Virus record (IMG/VR): IMGVR_UViG_3300005921_000005
Coordinates: 1 to 45,025 of that record
Reading direction: 5' to 3' (one strand)
Source: a virus
Length of the DNA stretch: 45,025 nt
A model generated the notes under the pieces. That model was not told the DNA's origin. It worked only from the letters and a program-made list of their open reading frames with translations, and made no database searches. Below, piece by piece: positions 30,733-38,708 of the stretch. Numbering within the stretch: the stretch's first letter is position 1; every line of letters starts with the position of its first letter. Both the position numbers and the translations under genes were made by a program.

Positions 30733-32703
30733 TCATTGTAGGCTAGCCTTCCAGGTGCAACCTGCCGCTGCCGCGCTCACAAGAACAGACTCCAGCTTGA
30801 CGATTGGCCAGTTAGTAGATGTGGCGAGCGGTGCTGTGAATGTAGCGCCGCCATCTATTGTTTCCGTCGATAGAAAGGGTGTGATTGTCCACGGGCTTGT
30901 CGAATTGGTGATGCGTCGATAGATGGGCTGCCCGGTTCTCCCTTGGCATGTCTGTAGCGTGTGGATCGGAGTTACCGCCGACCCGCCGAGAGTCGCGTAC
31001 ACATCCACATCTAATTCTTGAGGAACTACCGCTGTGCCGAAAATAGTTCCCGCTCCCAGCCCGGTTGTTCCGTTGTATGCGGTAAATGCCGAACTGCTCG
31101 CCGTCAAAATAAACCAGCATCCCATGGTCAGGTTCGCCGTAGTGCTGTTGTAGCCTGCCGGGGTGACACCCGTAACAATGGCGCACTGGCCTGGAGAGAA
31201 CGTATTCGCCACGGTAAACGTCATCGTGTTGGTTGCTTCAGTGGCCGCCGTGATTGTCGCCGGAACGGTGGCCGTGGTCGTATAGGTGTTCCCGGTTGAG
31301 AAATCCTGCGCTGCGTACAGGTCATTGAACGTGCGCTGAATCAACGGGGCCATGATGTTCAGAACGGATTGCTGCGTGGGGTGAATGTGATCGACCTGAA
31401 AGAATCCTGTAGCGCTTTGCCCATCGGCTCCTAGCCCGAGCGTGCCGCCTAAGTCCGTGAAGCCATCGAAGCAGCCACGCCAGTATTGGCGTTCCAGCGG
31501 ATCAAGCACATCCTTCCCGGCATCGTATAGCGTGTTGCTAATCATGGAAACCATGAAAACCCGGTCATACCCGGAGTTTTTCCTGCCACGGCACCAGTTC
31601 ATCAGGTACTCGATAATCTGTGTCCCGGTTTTTGGCGTGGCAAAGTCGTTGATGCCTTCAAAGATGTTGATGATCGAGCGCCCGTTGGCAGGCTGCCGCA
31701 TGTACAAGTCGTTGTCGATTTTTGCCGCCGTGGATTCCGATTGCGCGGTCCTTCCTGCTAGGCCGAAGTTGAAAGTTGTCCAAGAGCCATTGGTCATCCC
31801 CGGCATGTTGTTGCACCAGGACAGCGGAGCGCCGTTAACCACCGTGATGGAATCTCCGACGCAGGTGTAGGTGTTGCCTACTACGCTCGATTGCAAGGAT
31901 TGCGGAACGTTACGATTCGCCATCGCGCTGAGTATGAACTTCGAGTCTCCGGCAATCTCTGCCGCAGTCAGCACGCGGTTGTAAAGAGCCATGTAGTAGA
32001 TTTGCCCGGTGTAGTAGAGAGCACCGGCACCGCAGATTTGCCATGCCCCCGAGGACTGAAGCCCCGCAGACGTTCCCGGCCCGGTAGTGTAATCCGGCAC
32101 TGCCACGCCATTGAGATAGAGAACGTCGGTTGTGCCCATTGTGACCGCAACGACATTCGTCCCTAGTGCGCTGGCATAAGCCTGAGTGACAGCTAATCCA
32201 GGCTTCACTGTGCGGAGAATCCCTTGCCCAAGGATCGGAGCGCCACCCCCGGAATTGATGTCAAAGGCGATGTTAAAGGTACTCCCGCTGAGTATGGCGC
32301 TGTCTGTGCTGACCGATGGCAACTGATAGCCGATGAAAGCAATAATAGTCAGCGCGGAATTGAGTCCCGCAGGCAGGACAACTCCCCCGGTGCCTGGGCA
32401 GGAAATGCCGCCAGTAACAGGGATGATTGTCGGAGCTACACCCGCCGTTCCAGTGGCGTTGTTGCCGTTGCCTGAATAGTCCACCAGCGCGGCAGGAGAC
32501 TCTGTCGGCAATATCCGGTACTCCGCTATCAAGCCGGAAGTAATCGGCACGGAGGTAACGCCAGGAAAGCCCGGAACAGCGGAAACGGAGGTTGTGCTGG
32601 AGCCGCCCCCGCCGCTAGAGGGTCCGTATGCGCCATTTGGCACTTGGGCCCACGCCACACAGCCAAAAAGTGTCACAACGATTGCAAACAGGTACCGTTT
32701 CAT
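30733..32703 (-). CDS. Secreted LamG plus SGNH-hydrolase protein
   Basis: 656 residues from ATG at 32701-32703. MKRYLFAIVVTLFGCVAWAQ is a Sec signal. Residues 58-250 look like a LamG/concanavalin domain (DYSGNGNNATG, YYMALYNRVLTAAEI). The SGNH hydrolase follows: GDS at 283-285, G317, EGINDF at 349-354 with GxND-like spacing, and DHIH at 438-441 with catalytic Asp and His. Such enzymes remove acyl groups from sugars or lipids. A GYNS-type module lies near 500. A signal peptide is unusual for a phage tail enzyme and suggests action in the periplasm or outside the cell. Frame also open upstream, rejected because of the signal. Confidence 0.82.
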   Translation of the reverse strand: MKRYLFAIVVTLFGCVAWAQVPNGAYGPSSGGGGSSTTSVSAVPGFPGVTSVPITSGLIAEYRILPTESPAALVDYSGNGNNATGTAGVAPTIIPVTGGISCPGTGGVVLPAGLNSALTIIAFIGYQLPSVSTDSAILSGSTFNIAFDINSGGGAPILGQGILRTVKPGLAVTQAYASALGTNVVAVTMGTTDVLYLNGVAVPDYTTGPGTSAGLQSSGAWQICGAGALYYTGQIYYMALYNRVLTAAEIAGDSKFILSAMANRNVPQSLQSSVVGNTYTCVGDSITVVNGAPLSWCNNMPGMTNGSWTTFNFGLAGRTAQSESTAAKIDNDLYMRQPANGRSIINIFEGINDFATPKTGTQIIEYLMNWCRGRKNSGYDRVFMVSMISNTLYDAGKDVLDPLERQYWRGCFDGFTDLGGTLGLGADGQSATGFFQVDHIHPTQQSVLNIMAPLIQRTFNDLYAAQDFSTGNTYTTTATVPATITAATEATNTMTFTVANTFSPGQCAIVTGVTPAGYNSTTANLTMGCWFILTASSSAFTAYNGTTGLGAGTIFGTAVVPQELDVDVYATLGGSAVTPIHTLQTCQGRTGQPIYRRITNSTSPWTITPFLSTETIDGGATFTAPLATSTNWPIVKLESVLVSAAAAGCTWKASLQ

Positions 32704-32782
32704 AAGTCCTATGCTCCCTGGTACTTCGGTTCGGTACGCTACGCCTATTGCCGCAGTGCCCTGTTCCTGCGAGACTCGGTCC

Positions 32783-32872
32783 ATGCTGAACACTATGATT
32801 CTGCTGCTATCGCTTGTCGCGCTGGCGCATTTCACTCGAACGTGGGTTGCTGCCATCAAGGGGCGCTCGTGA
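32783..32872 (+). CDS. 29-residue membrane peptide, first gene of an antisense mini-operon
   Basis: ATG at 32783 on the plus strand. Hydrophobic core NTMILLLSLVALAHF, then basic end. GTG of the next gene overlaps its stop (GTGA). No clear ribosome site or promoter seen. Support is the coupling and hydrophobic pattern. Confidence 0.45.
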   Translation: MLNTMILLLSLVALAHFTRTWVAAIKGRS

Positions 32873-33009
32873 TCGAGCTTGCTCTGTGGGTGGCGGCTTT
32901 TCTGTTCTTGGCGTGGGTTTCCATCGCCATTTTCGCGGTCATATTTCAATTTTTTGTTTACGTCGTGTTCCATTTCCCGAAGATCGACCATGTCAGGAGG
33001 AAGAAATGA
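32869..33009 (+). CDS. 46-residue membrane protein of the antisense mini-operon
   Basis: GTG at 32869. ALWVAAFLFLAWVSIAIFAV and FQFFVYVVF form one long or two short membrane segments, then a very basic end (VRRKK). AGGAGGAAGAA near its end is a ribosome site for the next gene. Candidate holin-like or toxin-like protein; unproven. Confidence 0.5.
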   Translation: MIELALWVAAFLFLAWVSIAIFAVIFQFFVYVVFHFPKIDHVRRKK

Positions 33010-33125
33010 CCAAGCCAGCCACACCCAAGCCGCCGAAGCCTCCAAAGAAAGCCTGGAATGCCGCTGCGCCTATGAAGGTTCCCGGCAAGCTGCGCGACTT
33101 GCTCTACAGCCATTCTCCACGCTAG
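33006..33125 (+). CDS. 39-residue basic protein of the antisense mini-operon
   Basis: ATG at 33006, five bases after a perfect AGGAGG, overlapping the previous stop (ATGA). Pro/Lys-rich start (TKPATPKPPKPPKKAW) then MKVPGKLRDLLYS. The strongest ribosome site of the three. It ends just inside the stop of the large late gene on the other strand. Confidence 0.55.
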   Translation: MTKPATPKPPKPPKKAWNAAAPMKVPGKLRDLLYSHSPR

Positions 33126-34927
33126 AAAACTCTGCCGCTTCTGAGAGTTGCGACCCGCTGGCGCTCGGCTCTTTGCGCGACCCCTTTGGTTTGTGCGGAT
33201 TTGCGCAATTCATCTAATCTCTGCTGGTACTGGTCGATTTGCTGTTGCATCTGCGCCTTCTCTGCCGCCGGCCTGCCTGGAGAATTTCTGAGCGTGTCAG
33301 TCATCCGCTGAACTTCCGTAGATAATCCCGTCACCATATCTTCCGGGGAAATCGTCCGCATGGATGCTTCCACGCCTTTTTCGTTGATGCCGCCCTTGTA
33401 AGGCACCTGTGGCCGGTCGTTGGCTGTTCCAACTTTTCTTACTCCGACGGGTTGCGGGCCTTCTGTGGCTGGAGTTTCCAGTTTAGCGACCTCCGGCTGA
33501 TGCGCGGCTGTCACGGTCGGCGGCAAGGTAGGCGGAGGTTCTGTGCGCGGGCCGGGGTACCCCACACCTTCTCGCGGCGTGTAAATGATCGGCTTGTTGA
33601 TATTGCGCAGAACGTCGCCAGCTCCAGGGGCTCCGCGCTGCGCCGCTCCGGTCAATTCGTCGCGTGGGATGGAATACATCGACCCCGGCTTATCCCCTGG
33701 TTGTAGGGCGCGCGGTTCGGGGAAGTGCATAACTTCTGGAGATGGGGCGGTGCCAGCAGACCCAACTTCTCCCGCGGCTGGTTTCGGCTCATTGATGCCC
33801 CGTCTGCGAATCGCATTCAACTCCTCTCCGCGTTTGGAGTAGAAGTCCTCCATGGATGGCAGGTGCGCACCTGGGAACTCCGCCACAGCCGGTTTCTCTC
33901 CCTCGCCACGGGCAAGAATCGCGTTCCGCTCCGCCCCTTCCTTGGCGTAGAAGTCATTTGCGGATGGCAAGTGTGCTCCGGGTGAGATAGGAGTTGGGGT
34001 ATCGGTTGGGATGGGTTGCAATTTCTCTTGCCGAGCCGCTTCTCGGGCTTGCTGTTTGGTCAAAGCCTCGTTTTTACTGCGGATAGCGTTTCGCTCTGCC
34101 CCTTCGTGGGCGTAGAAGTCGCTGGCTGCCGGCAGAGGCGCGCCAGGAAATTCCGGCGATGGACGATAAGGAAACGCCTTCTCTATGAGGCTTGGGCCAA
34201 GTCTGTATCCCGACCCTGCACCTATCACTGCGGCGGCAGGATTGCCATGGGCCGCACCGTAAGCTCCGCCTCCAACCATTCCGCCAACCTGCCCAATGGT
34301 TTTGACGGTTGGCTTCAAAGTTCCTTCCGGAGTGTAGAGATGCTCCCCGCCAACCTTTCTGAGAGCAGGGACGCCACGGCCGATTGCCTCTCCTGCTGCC
34401 AGTTCCGCAACCGGAACAGCCGCTTCCCCGAGAATCGCTCCGCCTTCCCCGCGTTCTCCGTGCTCCGCCGCGCTTTTCCCGCTCATACCCACGTAAGATC
34501 CGAGCCCGGAACTAACCGCTTCGCCAACCTTGCCAAGAATTCCGTGGCCACGCTGCCAGCCAGCCTTTGCCTCATCGTAAGCCCCTGGCAAGGAACGGAC
34601 GTTCAGCGGGTCAATCGTCATCAACCCAGCATTCTTAGCTATGCTCGACGGCGATAAAGTGCTGACGGCCTGCTGCTTGAGAATATTCCCAGCCGCCGCT
34701 CCCATCCCTTTGGTTGTAATTCCGCCGCCTTTTTCGTTCGACAATCTTGCTTTTTCAAATTCCGTCTCAACCTGCGGCTTCATCGGTTGCTGGCCGGGAA
34801 GCGGGGTTACGCCTTGCCGCGCCTGTTCGCTGTCGGGAGCTTCATCCCCAAAGGAAAATCCATCGGCAGTCTTGGCTGGCTGCTTGTCGTCTTCATCAAA
34901 AGAAAATTTCTTCTTGTCGTCAGCCAT
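33122..34927 (-). CDS. Putative ejection protein with repeats and Gly-rich membrane-active region
   Basis: 601 residues from ATG at 34925-34927, beginning MADDKKKFSFDEDDKQPAKT. Acidic N-terminus. Gly/Ala-rich stretch near 215-260 (GGMVGGGAYGAAHGNPAAAV) is typical of proteins that enter membranes. Then three imperfect repeats of about 44-50 residues sharing DFYAxEGAERNAI-like cores, and a Pro-rich tail followed by a helix. A virion protein ejected with DNA is inferred from position after two similar disordered proteins. Confidence 0.6.
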   Translation of the reverse strand: MADDKKKFSFDEDDKQPAKTADGFSFGDEAPDSEQARQGVTPLPGQQPMKPQVETEFEKARLSNEKGGGITTKGMGAAAGNILKQQAVSTLSPSSIAKNAGLMTIDPLNVRSLPGAYDEAKAGWQRGHGILGKVGEAVSSGLGSYVGMSGKSAAEHGERGEGGAILGEAAVPVAELAAGEAIGRGVPALRKVGGEHLYTPEGTLKPTVKTIGQVGGMVGGGAYGAAHGNPAAAVIGAGSGYRLGPSLIEKAFPYRPSPEFPGAPLPAASDFYAHEGAERNAIRSKNEALTKQQAREAARQEKLQPIPTDTPTPISPGAHLPSANDFYAKEGAERNAILARGEGEKPAVAEFPGAHLPSMEDFYSKRGEELNAIRRRGINEPKPAAGEVGSAGTAPSPEVMHFPEPRALQPGDKPGSMYSIPRDELTGAAQRGAPGAGDVLRNINKPIIYTPREGVGYPGPRTEPPPTLPPTVTAAHQPEVAKLETPATEGPQPVGVRKVGTANDRPQVPYKGGINEKGVEASMRTISPEDMVTGLSTEVQRMTDTLRNSPGRPAAEKAQMQQQIDQYQQRLDELRKSAQTKGVAQRAERQRVATLRSGRVF

Positions 34928-34928
34928 G

Positions 34929-36527
34929 CTAATCGGCTAGTTGTGCGCCTTTGTCGAGATATTCTTGGACTCTATTTCCAGGGATGTGCCGAATCTTCCC
35001 ATTGTCGTCCTTCAAATTGATATGCACATCGGCGGGCAAAAAGTCCACTGGTTGATGCCTGCGCACTGACTCTTTGGCTGTGGTTTCCCACTGGATTTGC
35101 CGAGTGTTGGAAATGAGATCGTTAAAATCCTTCCATTGCGAAGCGCTGAGCTGCTGGCCTGTGGCCACTCTGTCCACGTAACGGTCGATTCTGTCCATTA
35201 GCCCGATGGCGTCTTTGTGCTCGGAAATCATGTTCTCGCCCATCTGCGTGCCTTTAACAGAGCCGAATGTAGAGCCGAGATGCTGGGCAAGAGCGACCAT
35301 CGAAGCCGCTCCGGTGGCTGGATTATTCTGGTAGTCGTGATAGGCGTTCTGGAATTTCTTGTAGTTCTGCTCAATGTCCGTCGAAGGCTTGACGTATTGC
35401 GTGTTGAATTGATTGCGCTCCGTGTTGGCCAGCCGTGCGCCCGTTCCTGTAGTTGCCCCGCCAAGATTGGATGCATCTGTCTCTCCAACTTTCCCAGTTT
35501 TGTTGTTGAAGGTCTTCCCGCTGAATGACCCGTCGGGATTGAGTAAGGGTTGCATGGTTCCAACAATCCCGAGCGATGTCGCGTTGGGCTGCGCTGGGCC
35601 TATTTTCTTCCACTGGCCGGTGCCTTCAGTGCCGGAATAGTTTCCTTTCGGGTCGTGCTGATACAGGAAGGGGGTTCCGCCTGGCTTGTCGAGCATCGTA
35701 ACCGTCTTTGGTTCTCCGGGTTCCTTGCCAGGCTTGGTGTCTTCAATCCCTTGCGCCAAAGCAATCCTTGCTTCATAAGCCGTGTTGGGTTTTTTGGTTT
35801 CCGGGTTTATTTCCTTCATCTTTGCAGCAAGGGCTTGCTCGTCAATGCTTCCCGGTTTCGTCTCTTTCCCTTCCTCAAAATCCTCTTTGCGCTCGGCAAG
35901 GTCTGCTGTTCTGTCGGCCCGCGTTCCAGCGGCCTTCCGCTCGGTTTCAGTGTTTTCGCGTGTCTCGGCTTGGCCTAGTTTGCTTTCAAGACCATGCTCC
36001 TGCATCCGTCTGTTCAAATCCGTGCCGGGAATGAGGCCCATAGTCGCGGGGGCGAAAATATCTCCGGCAATGTTTCCGACTTTCCCGAGCGCATGCCCAA
36101 TCTTGCCTAGCACTCCAGGATGATTTTCTGCCGTGCCCAATGGATTCGCTTTCTGATCGGCAATGCGGGCAAGTTGTGATTGGTAGTTCTCCGCGCTGCC
36201 CGGAGCTCCGACCAACGGCAATTTCTGCCGCTCGGCAAAAGTAAGCGGCTTGACGGGTGACGGAGTGCCTACAGGCTGCAATCCACTTGGCGCAACTGGC
36301 GCACCGCCACCGATGTCTGGAGCCTCGGGAGGGCCACCAACGCGCTTTAATGGCGAAAGCGGATGTATGCCCGGATCGCGGTCCATTCCATGCGCGCCAA
36401 CTGGCTGCATGACGTTGCCTTCTGTGCGACCAGCAGGAACAGGCTGCGGAGCGGCGGGCGTAGCGGAACTCAACAACGCCAATTGCCGCAGTTTTTCCGG
36501 GTCGAGTGCTGGAAGTGGAGTTGCCAT
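34929..36527 (-). CDS. Putative internal virion/ejection protein
   Basis: 532 residues from ATG at 36525-36527. N-terminal Pro/Gly/Ala-rich low-complexity region (PQPVPAGRTEGNVMQPVGAH), charged helical middle (QAETRENTETERKAAGTRAD), and C-terminal folded part with DLISNTRQIQWETTAKESVR. Lies between two other disordered late genes. The pattern of podovirus internal proteins fits but there is no specific motif. Confidence 0.55.
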   Translation of the reverse strand: MATPLPALDPEKLRQLALLSSATPAAPQPVPAGRTEGNVMQPVGAHGMDRDPGIHPLSPLKRVGGPPEAPDIGGGAPVAPSGLQPVGTPSPVKPLTFAERQKLPLVGAPGSAENYQSQLARIADQKANPLGTAENHPGVLGKIGHALGKVGNIAGDIFAPATMGLIPGTDLNRRMQEHGLESKLGQAETRENTETERKAAGTRADRTADLAERKEDFEEGKETKPGSIDEQALAAKMKEINPETKKPNTAYEARIALAQGIEDTKPGKEPGEPKTVTMLDKPGGTPFLYQHDPKGNYSGTEGTGQWKKIGPAQPNATSLGIVGTMQPLLNPDGSFSGKTFNNKTGKVGETDASNLGGATTGTGARLANTERNQFNTQYVKPSTDIEQNYKKFQNAYHDYQNNPATGAASMVALAQHLGSTFGSVKGTQMGENMISEHKDAIGLMDRIDRYVDRVATGQQLSASQWKDFNDLISNTRQIQWETTAKESVRRHQPVDFLPADVHINLKDDNGKIRHIPGNRVQEYLDKGAQLAD

Positions 36528-37115
36528 TTATGTCATATACCCCGCGCCGTTCGCGCCGCCGTATGCCGCCTTCGCTGCATTGGAAAGCGAACCCATAACG
36601 CCTTCAGCATCTCCCAATCCTTGCTGTAATCCACTGGTCTGATTTGCTTGCGTCCAGGCATTTATATCCTGCGGGACAAGCCCTTGTGCCTTCAGTTGAG
36701 CATCCACATCTTCGCCGTACAGCCCTCCGAGGGCGCCAGCCGCTTGAGATTGCTGGCCGAGTTTTACTTTGGCGTTTTCGTTCTGCACGCCCAGAGCATT
36801 TTGGCTGAGTTGCTGCGTTTTATTTCTTGAGGCTTGGTCGAGAACGCCTGACAATGCTCCGGTATTGTGCGTGCGCGCTGCTTCTAGGTTTGCCTGTCCG
36901 GTGATTCCTGCGTTGGCTCCGCCAGCGCCTTGCTCTCCGGCTACCAGCGTATTATTTATATCCGTGGGATTCATGCCCGTGGGGTTGGTAAGTTGTTTCT
37001 GCTCGAAGGGCACAAGAGATGAGCCGATGCTTGTTGCATTGCTGCCGTACCCTGCCCCGGTTGCCGTTGCTGTGTTTGTAGCGTTCTGCGCCGCTTTCAC
37101 GCGACTGTTGCTCAT
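36528..37115 (-). CDS. Putative internal virion protein, Gln/Asn/Ala-rich
   Basis: 195 residues, start overlapping the previous stop (ATGA). Low-complexity, Ala, Gly, Asn, Gln and Thr rich with NTATATGAGYGSNATSIGSS. Such helical, soluble proteins are common among ejected proteins of podoviruses. Identification by composition and position only. Confidence 0.5.
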   Translation of the reverse strand: MSNSRVKAAQNATNTATATGAGYGSNATSIGSSLVPFEQKQLTNPTGMNPTDINNTLVAGEQGAGGANAGITGQANLEAARTHNTGALSGVLDQASRNKTQQLSQNALGVQNENAKVKLGQQSQAAGALGGLYGEDVDAQLKAQGLVPQDINAWTQANQTSGLQQGLGDAEGVMGSLSNAAKAAYGGANGAGYMT

Positions 37116-37495
37116 TGTATCCTCAGAAAATAAAGCCCATCTTTTGCTGGAATCCAGCCAAGCTTCTGGAGCCGTCTGCCGAATCGCGGCCCGGCCTCCG
37201 CATACGCCCAGTCAAGCCCAAAGCCATACGCCTTTTTGTTCATTTCATCCTGCAAGAGCTTAACAGCTTCAAACCTAGCCTTTGGCGTGCTCCACGAGTG
37301 ATCGAGCACGAGCGTGACATTCAATTCCAGCCTTGCGAGTCCCGCAGCCACAATGCGTTCTCCGTCTACAACGCACTGCTTTATGAGTGTCAAAGGATTC
37401 GCTGGATCTGGAAACTCATTCGTTGGCGTTATCCCATCTGCATGGAGTTCAATCAATCGCTTCAAATCGCTTGGCTCGAACTCACGAATGTTCAT
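37112..37495 (-). CDS. GNAT-like acetyltransferase fold protein
   Basis: 127 residues from ATG at 37493-37495 (ATGA overlap). MNIREFEPSDLKRLIELHAD is a typical GNAT opening, and AVKLLQDEMNKKAYGFGLDW with a final RLQKLGWIPAKDGLYFLR fits the later strands. Some podovirus internal proteins share this fold, so it may be structural. No acetyl-CoA loop with full RxxGxG/A is obvious, so catalysis is uncertain. Confidence 0.65.
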   Translation of the reverse strand: MNIREFEPSDLKRLIELHADGITPTNEFPDPANPLTLIKQCVVDGERIVAAGLARLELNVTLVLDHSWSTPKARFEAVKLLQDEMNKKAYGFGLDWAYAEAGPRFGRRLQKLGWIPAKDGLYFLRIQ

Positions 37496-38100
37496 ACCGT
37501 TGTCAGTTGCCTCTTGGGTCCGGGTGCGGGACGCTGCAAGACTGTGCCAAATCCAACGCCGCCCGTTGTTCCGTTCGCCAGTCCCGTTCCGCTTCCGGTG
37601 CTCGCCAGTGGAGTGAATTGCGCTGAGCCGCCTACAACTACGGGCGTCGGCACGTATTTGGTTCCGAAGTTCGTATGCGGAGCTGGATCGCTGCCAGGAT
37701 ACTGAACATAGGAACGAAAGTAGTAATTGATGTTTGTGCCTGAACTGTCTTTCCCTGGCAAGGCCGTGAACAATGAACGGCTTGCTCCCAAGTCGAATAC
37801 GTGAGGCTGCCCGAATGCTGGATCGTTTGGACTTGCCTCAATAAAGTAATGCGCGCCCTTTCTCAGTTCTGAATTATGAGTAATCACGGCATGTACTGTG
37901 CCGCTATTCGCCACTACGTTCAGATTTTGAACTGGCGCGGGTGGCTGCACTTTCCCGGTCGGTTGCACCGCAAGTTGCTTGAATCCGTTGCTGATTTGGT
38001 CGGTCAGATCGGAAAGCAAAAGATGCACGCCCCGCCGCGCTTCCTCCCAGGAAACCGCCGAGCGTAAACTGTTCAGGAAGCGATTGGTGTCCAGGGCCAT
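37492..38100 (-). CDS. Beta-rich late structural protein
   Basis: 202 residues from ATG at 38098-38100. N-terminal helix (SWEEARRGVHLLLSDLTDQI), then a domain like fibronectin III (PAPVQNLNVVANSGTVHAVI) with FIEASPNDPAF, then a Gly/Thr-rich end. Likely a virion surface or tail accessory protein. Upstream lies the antisense HNH gene. Confidence 0.6.
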   Translation of the reverse strand: MALDTNRFLNSLRSAVSWEEARRGVHLLLSDLTDQISNGFKQLAVQPTGKVQPPAPVQNLNVVANSGTVHAVITHNSELRKGAHYFIEASPNDPAFGQPHVFDLGASRSLFTALPGKDSSGTNINYYFRSYVQYPGSDPAPHTNFGTKYVPTPVVVGGSAQFTPLASTGSGTGLANGTTGGVGFGTVLQRPAPGPKRQLTTV

Positions 38101-38116
38101 CAGGGATACCTATTCG

Positions 38117-38125
38117 TGGTACACT
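38117..38125 (+). promoter_or_regulatory. Extended -10 box for the HNH gene
   Basis: TGGTACACT (38117-38125) fits an extended -10 (TGnTACACT). The ATG at 38133 lies seven bases beyond, so the mRNA would be leaderless. No convincing -35 is seen. Confidence 0.4.
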
Positions 38126-38132
38126 TAACGCC

Positions 38133-38708
38133 ATGATCGGAAAGAAATTTGGACGCCTCACTATTCTCAGAATTTCTAAAGAAAAGCATGACCGCCGTGG
38201 AGCTTTCTTTGTTTGTCGCTGCGCTTGCGGCAACGAATGCACCGTCCGCCGTGATGGGCTTACTAGTGGTCATGCCAAATCCTGCGGCTGTTTGCAGCGC
38301 GAGGCGGCTACAAAAAACTGCCTTAAGAGAACTATACATGGCGATTGTCGTAGAGGAAAACGTACTAAAGAGTTCCGATCCTTCTGTTCAGCGAAAGATC
38401 GTTGCTCAAATCCCAACATCAAAGATTGGCATCGATATGGCGGACGAGGCATAAAGTTTCTCTTTGTTTCTTTTAAGCAATTCCTTTCGCACATCGGGCG
38501 TATGCCCCATCCAGGACTAACGCTTGATAGAATCAACAACGAAGGCCACTATGAAATTGGAAATGTTCGTTGGGCGACTCATTCTGAGCAATGCCGTAAT
38601 CGCCGGAAAATGAAAGTCTCCAAGAGAATGCTTGCAGCACTGCGAATAAACATCAAAAAAGCACAAGAAGCTCTTAGGCTTAAGCGTTTGCGGTCGCAGT
38701 CCCTCTGA
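38133..38708 (+). CDS. Free-standing HNH homing-type endonuclease, antisense insertion
   Basis: 191 residues from ATG at 38133. CRCACGNECTVRRDGLTSGH then KSCGCLQRE is an N-terminal zinc module, and FCSAKDRCSNPNIKDWHRYG plus LTLDRINNEGHYEIGNVRWA then QCRNRRKM is the HNH core. The C-terminus is a basic helix. The base composition is AT-rich compared with the neighbours. It stands opposite to the late operon between two late genes and its 3' end overlaps the next gene, so it looks like a mobile insertion. Confidence 0.88.
   Translation: MIGKKFGRLTILRISKEKHDRRGAFFVCRCACGNECTVRRDGLTSGHAKSCGCLQREAATKNCLKRTIHGDCRRGKRTKEFRSFCSAKDRCSNPNIKDWHRYGGRGIKFLFVSFKQFLSHIGRMPHPGLTLDRINNEGHYEIGNVRWATHSEQCRNRRKMKVSKRMLAALRINIKKAQEALRLKRLRSQSL

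Noticed and set aside
32704-33045. Longer start for the SGNH gene at 33045
   Set aside because: The extension puts a clear signal peptide in the middle of the protein and has no ribosome site.
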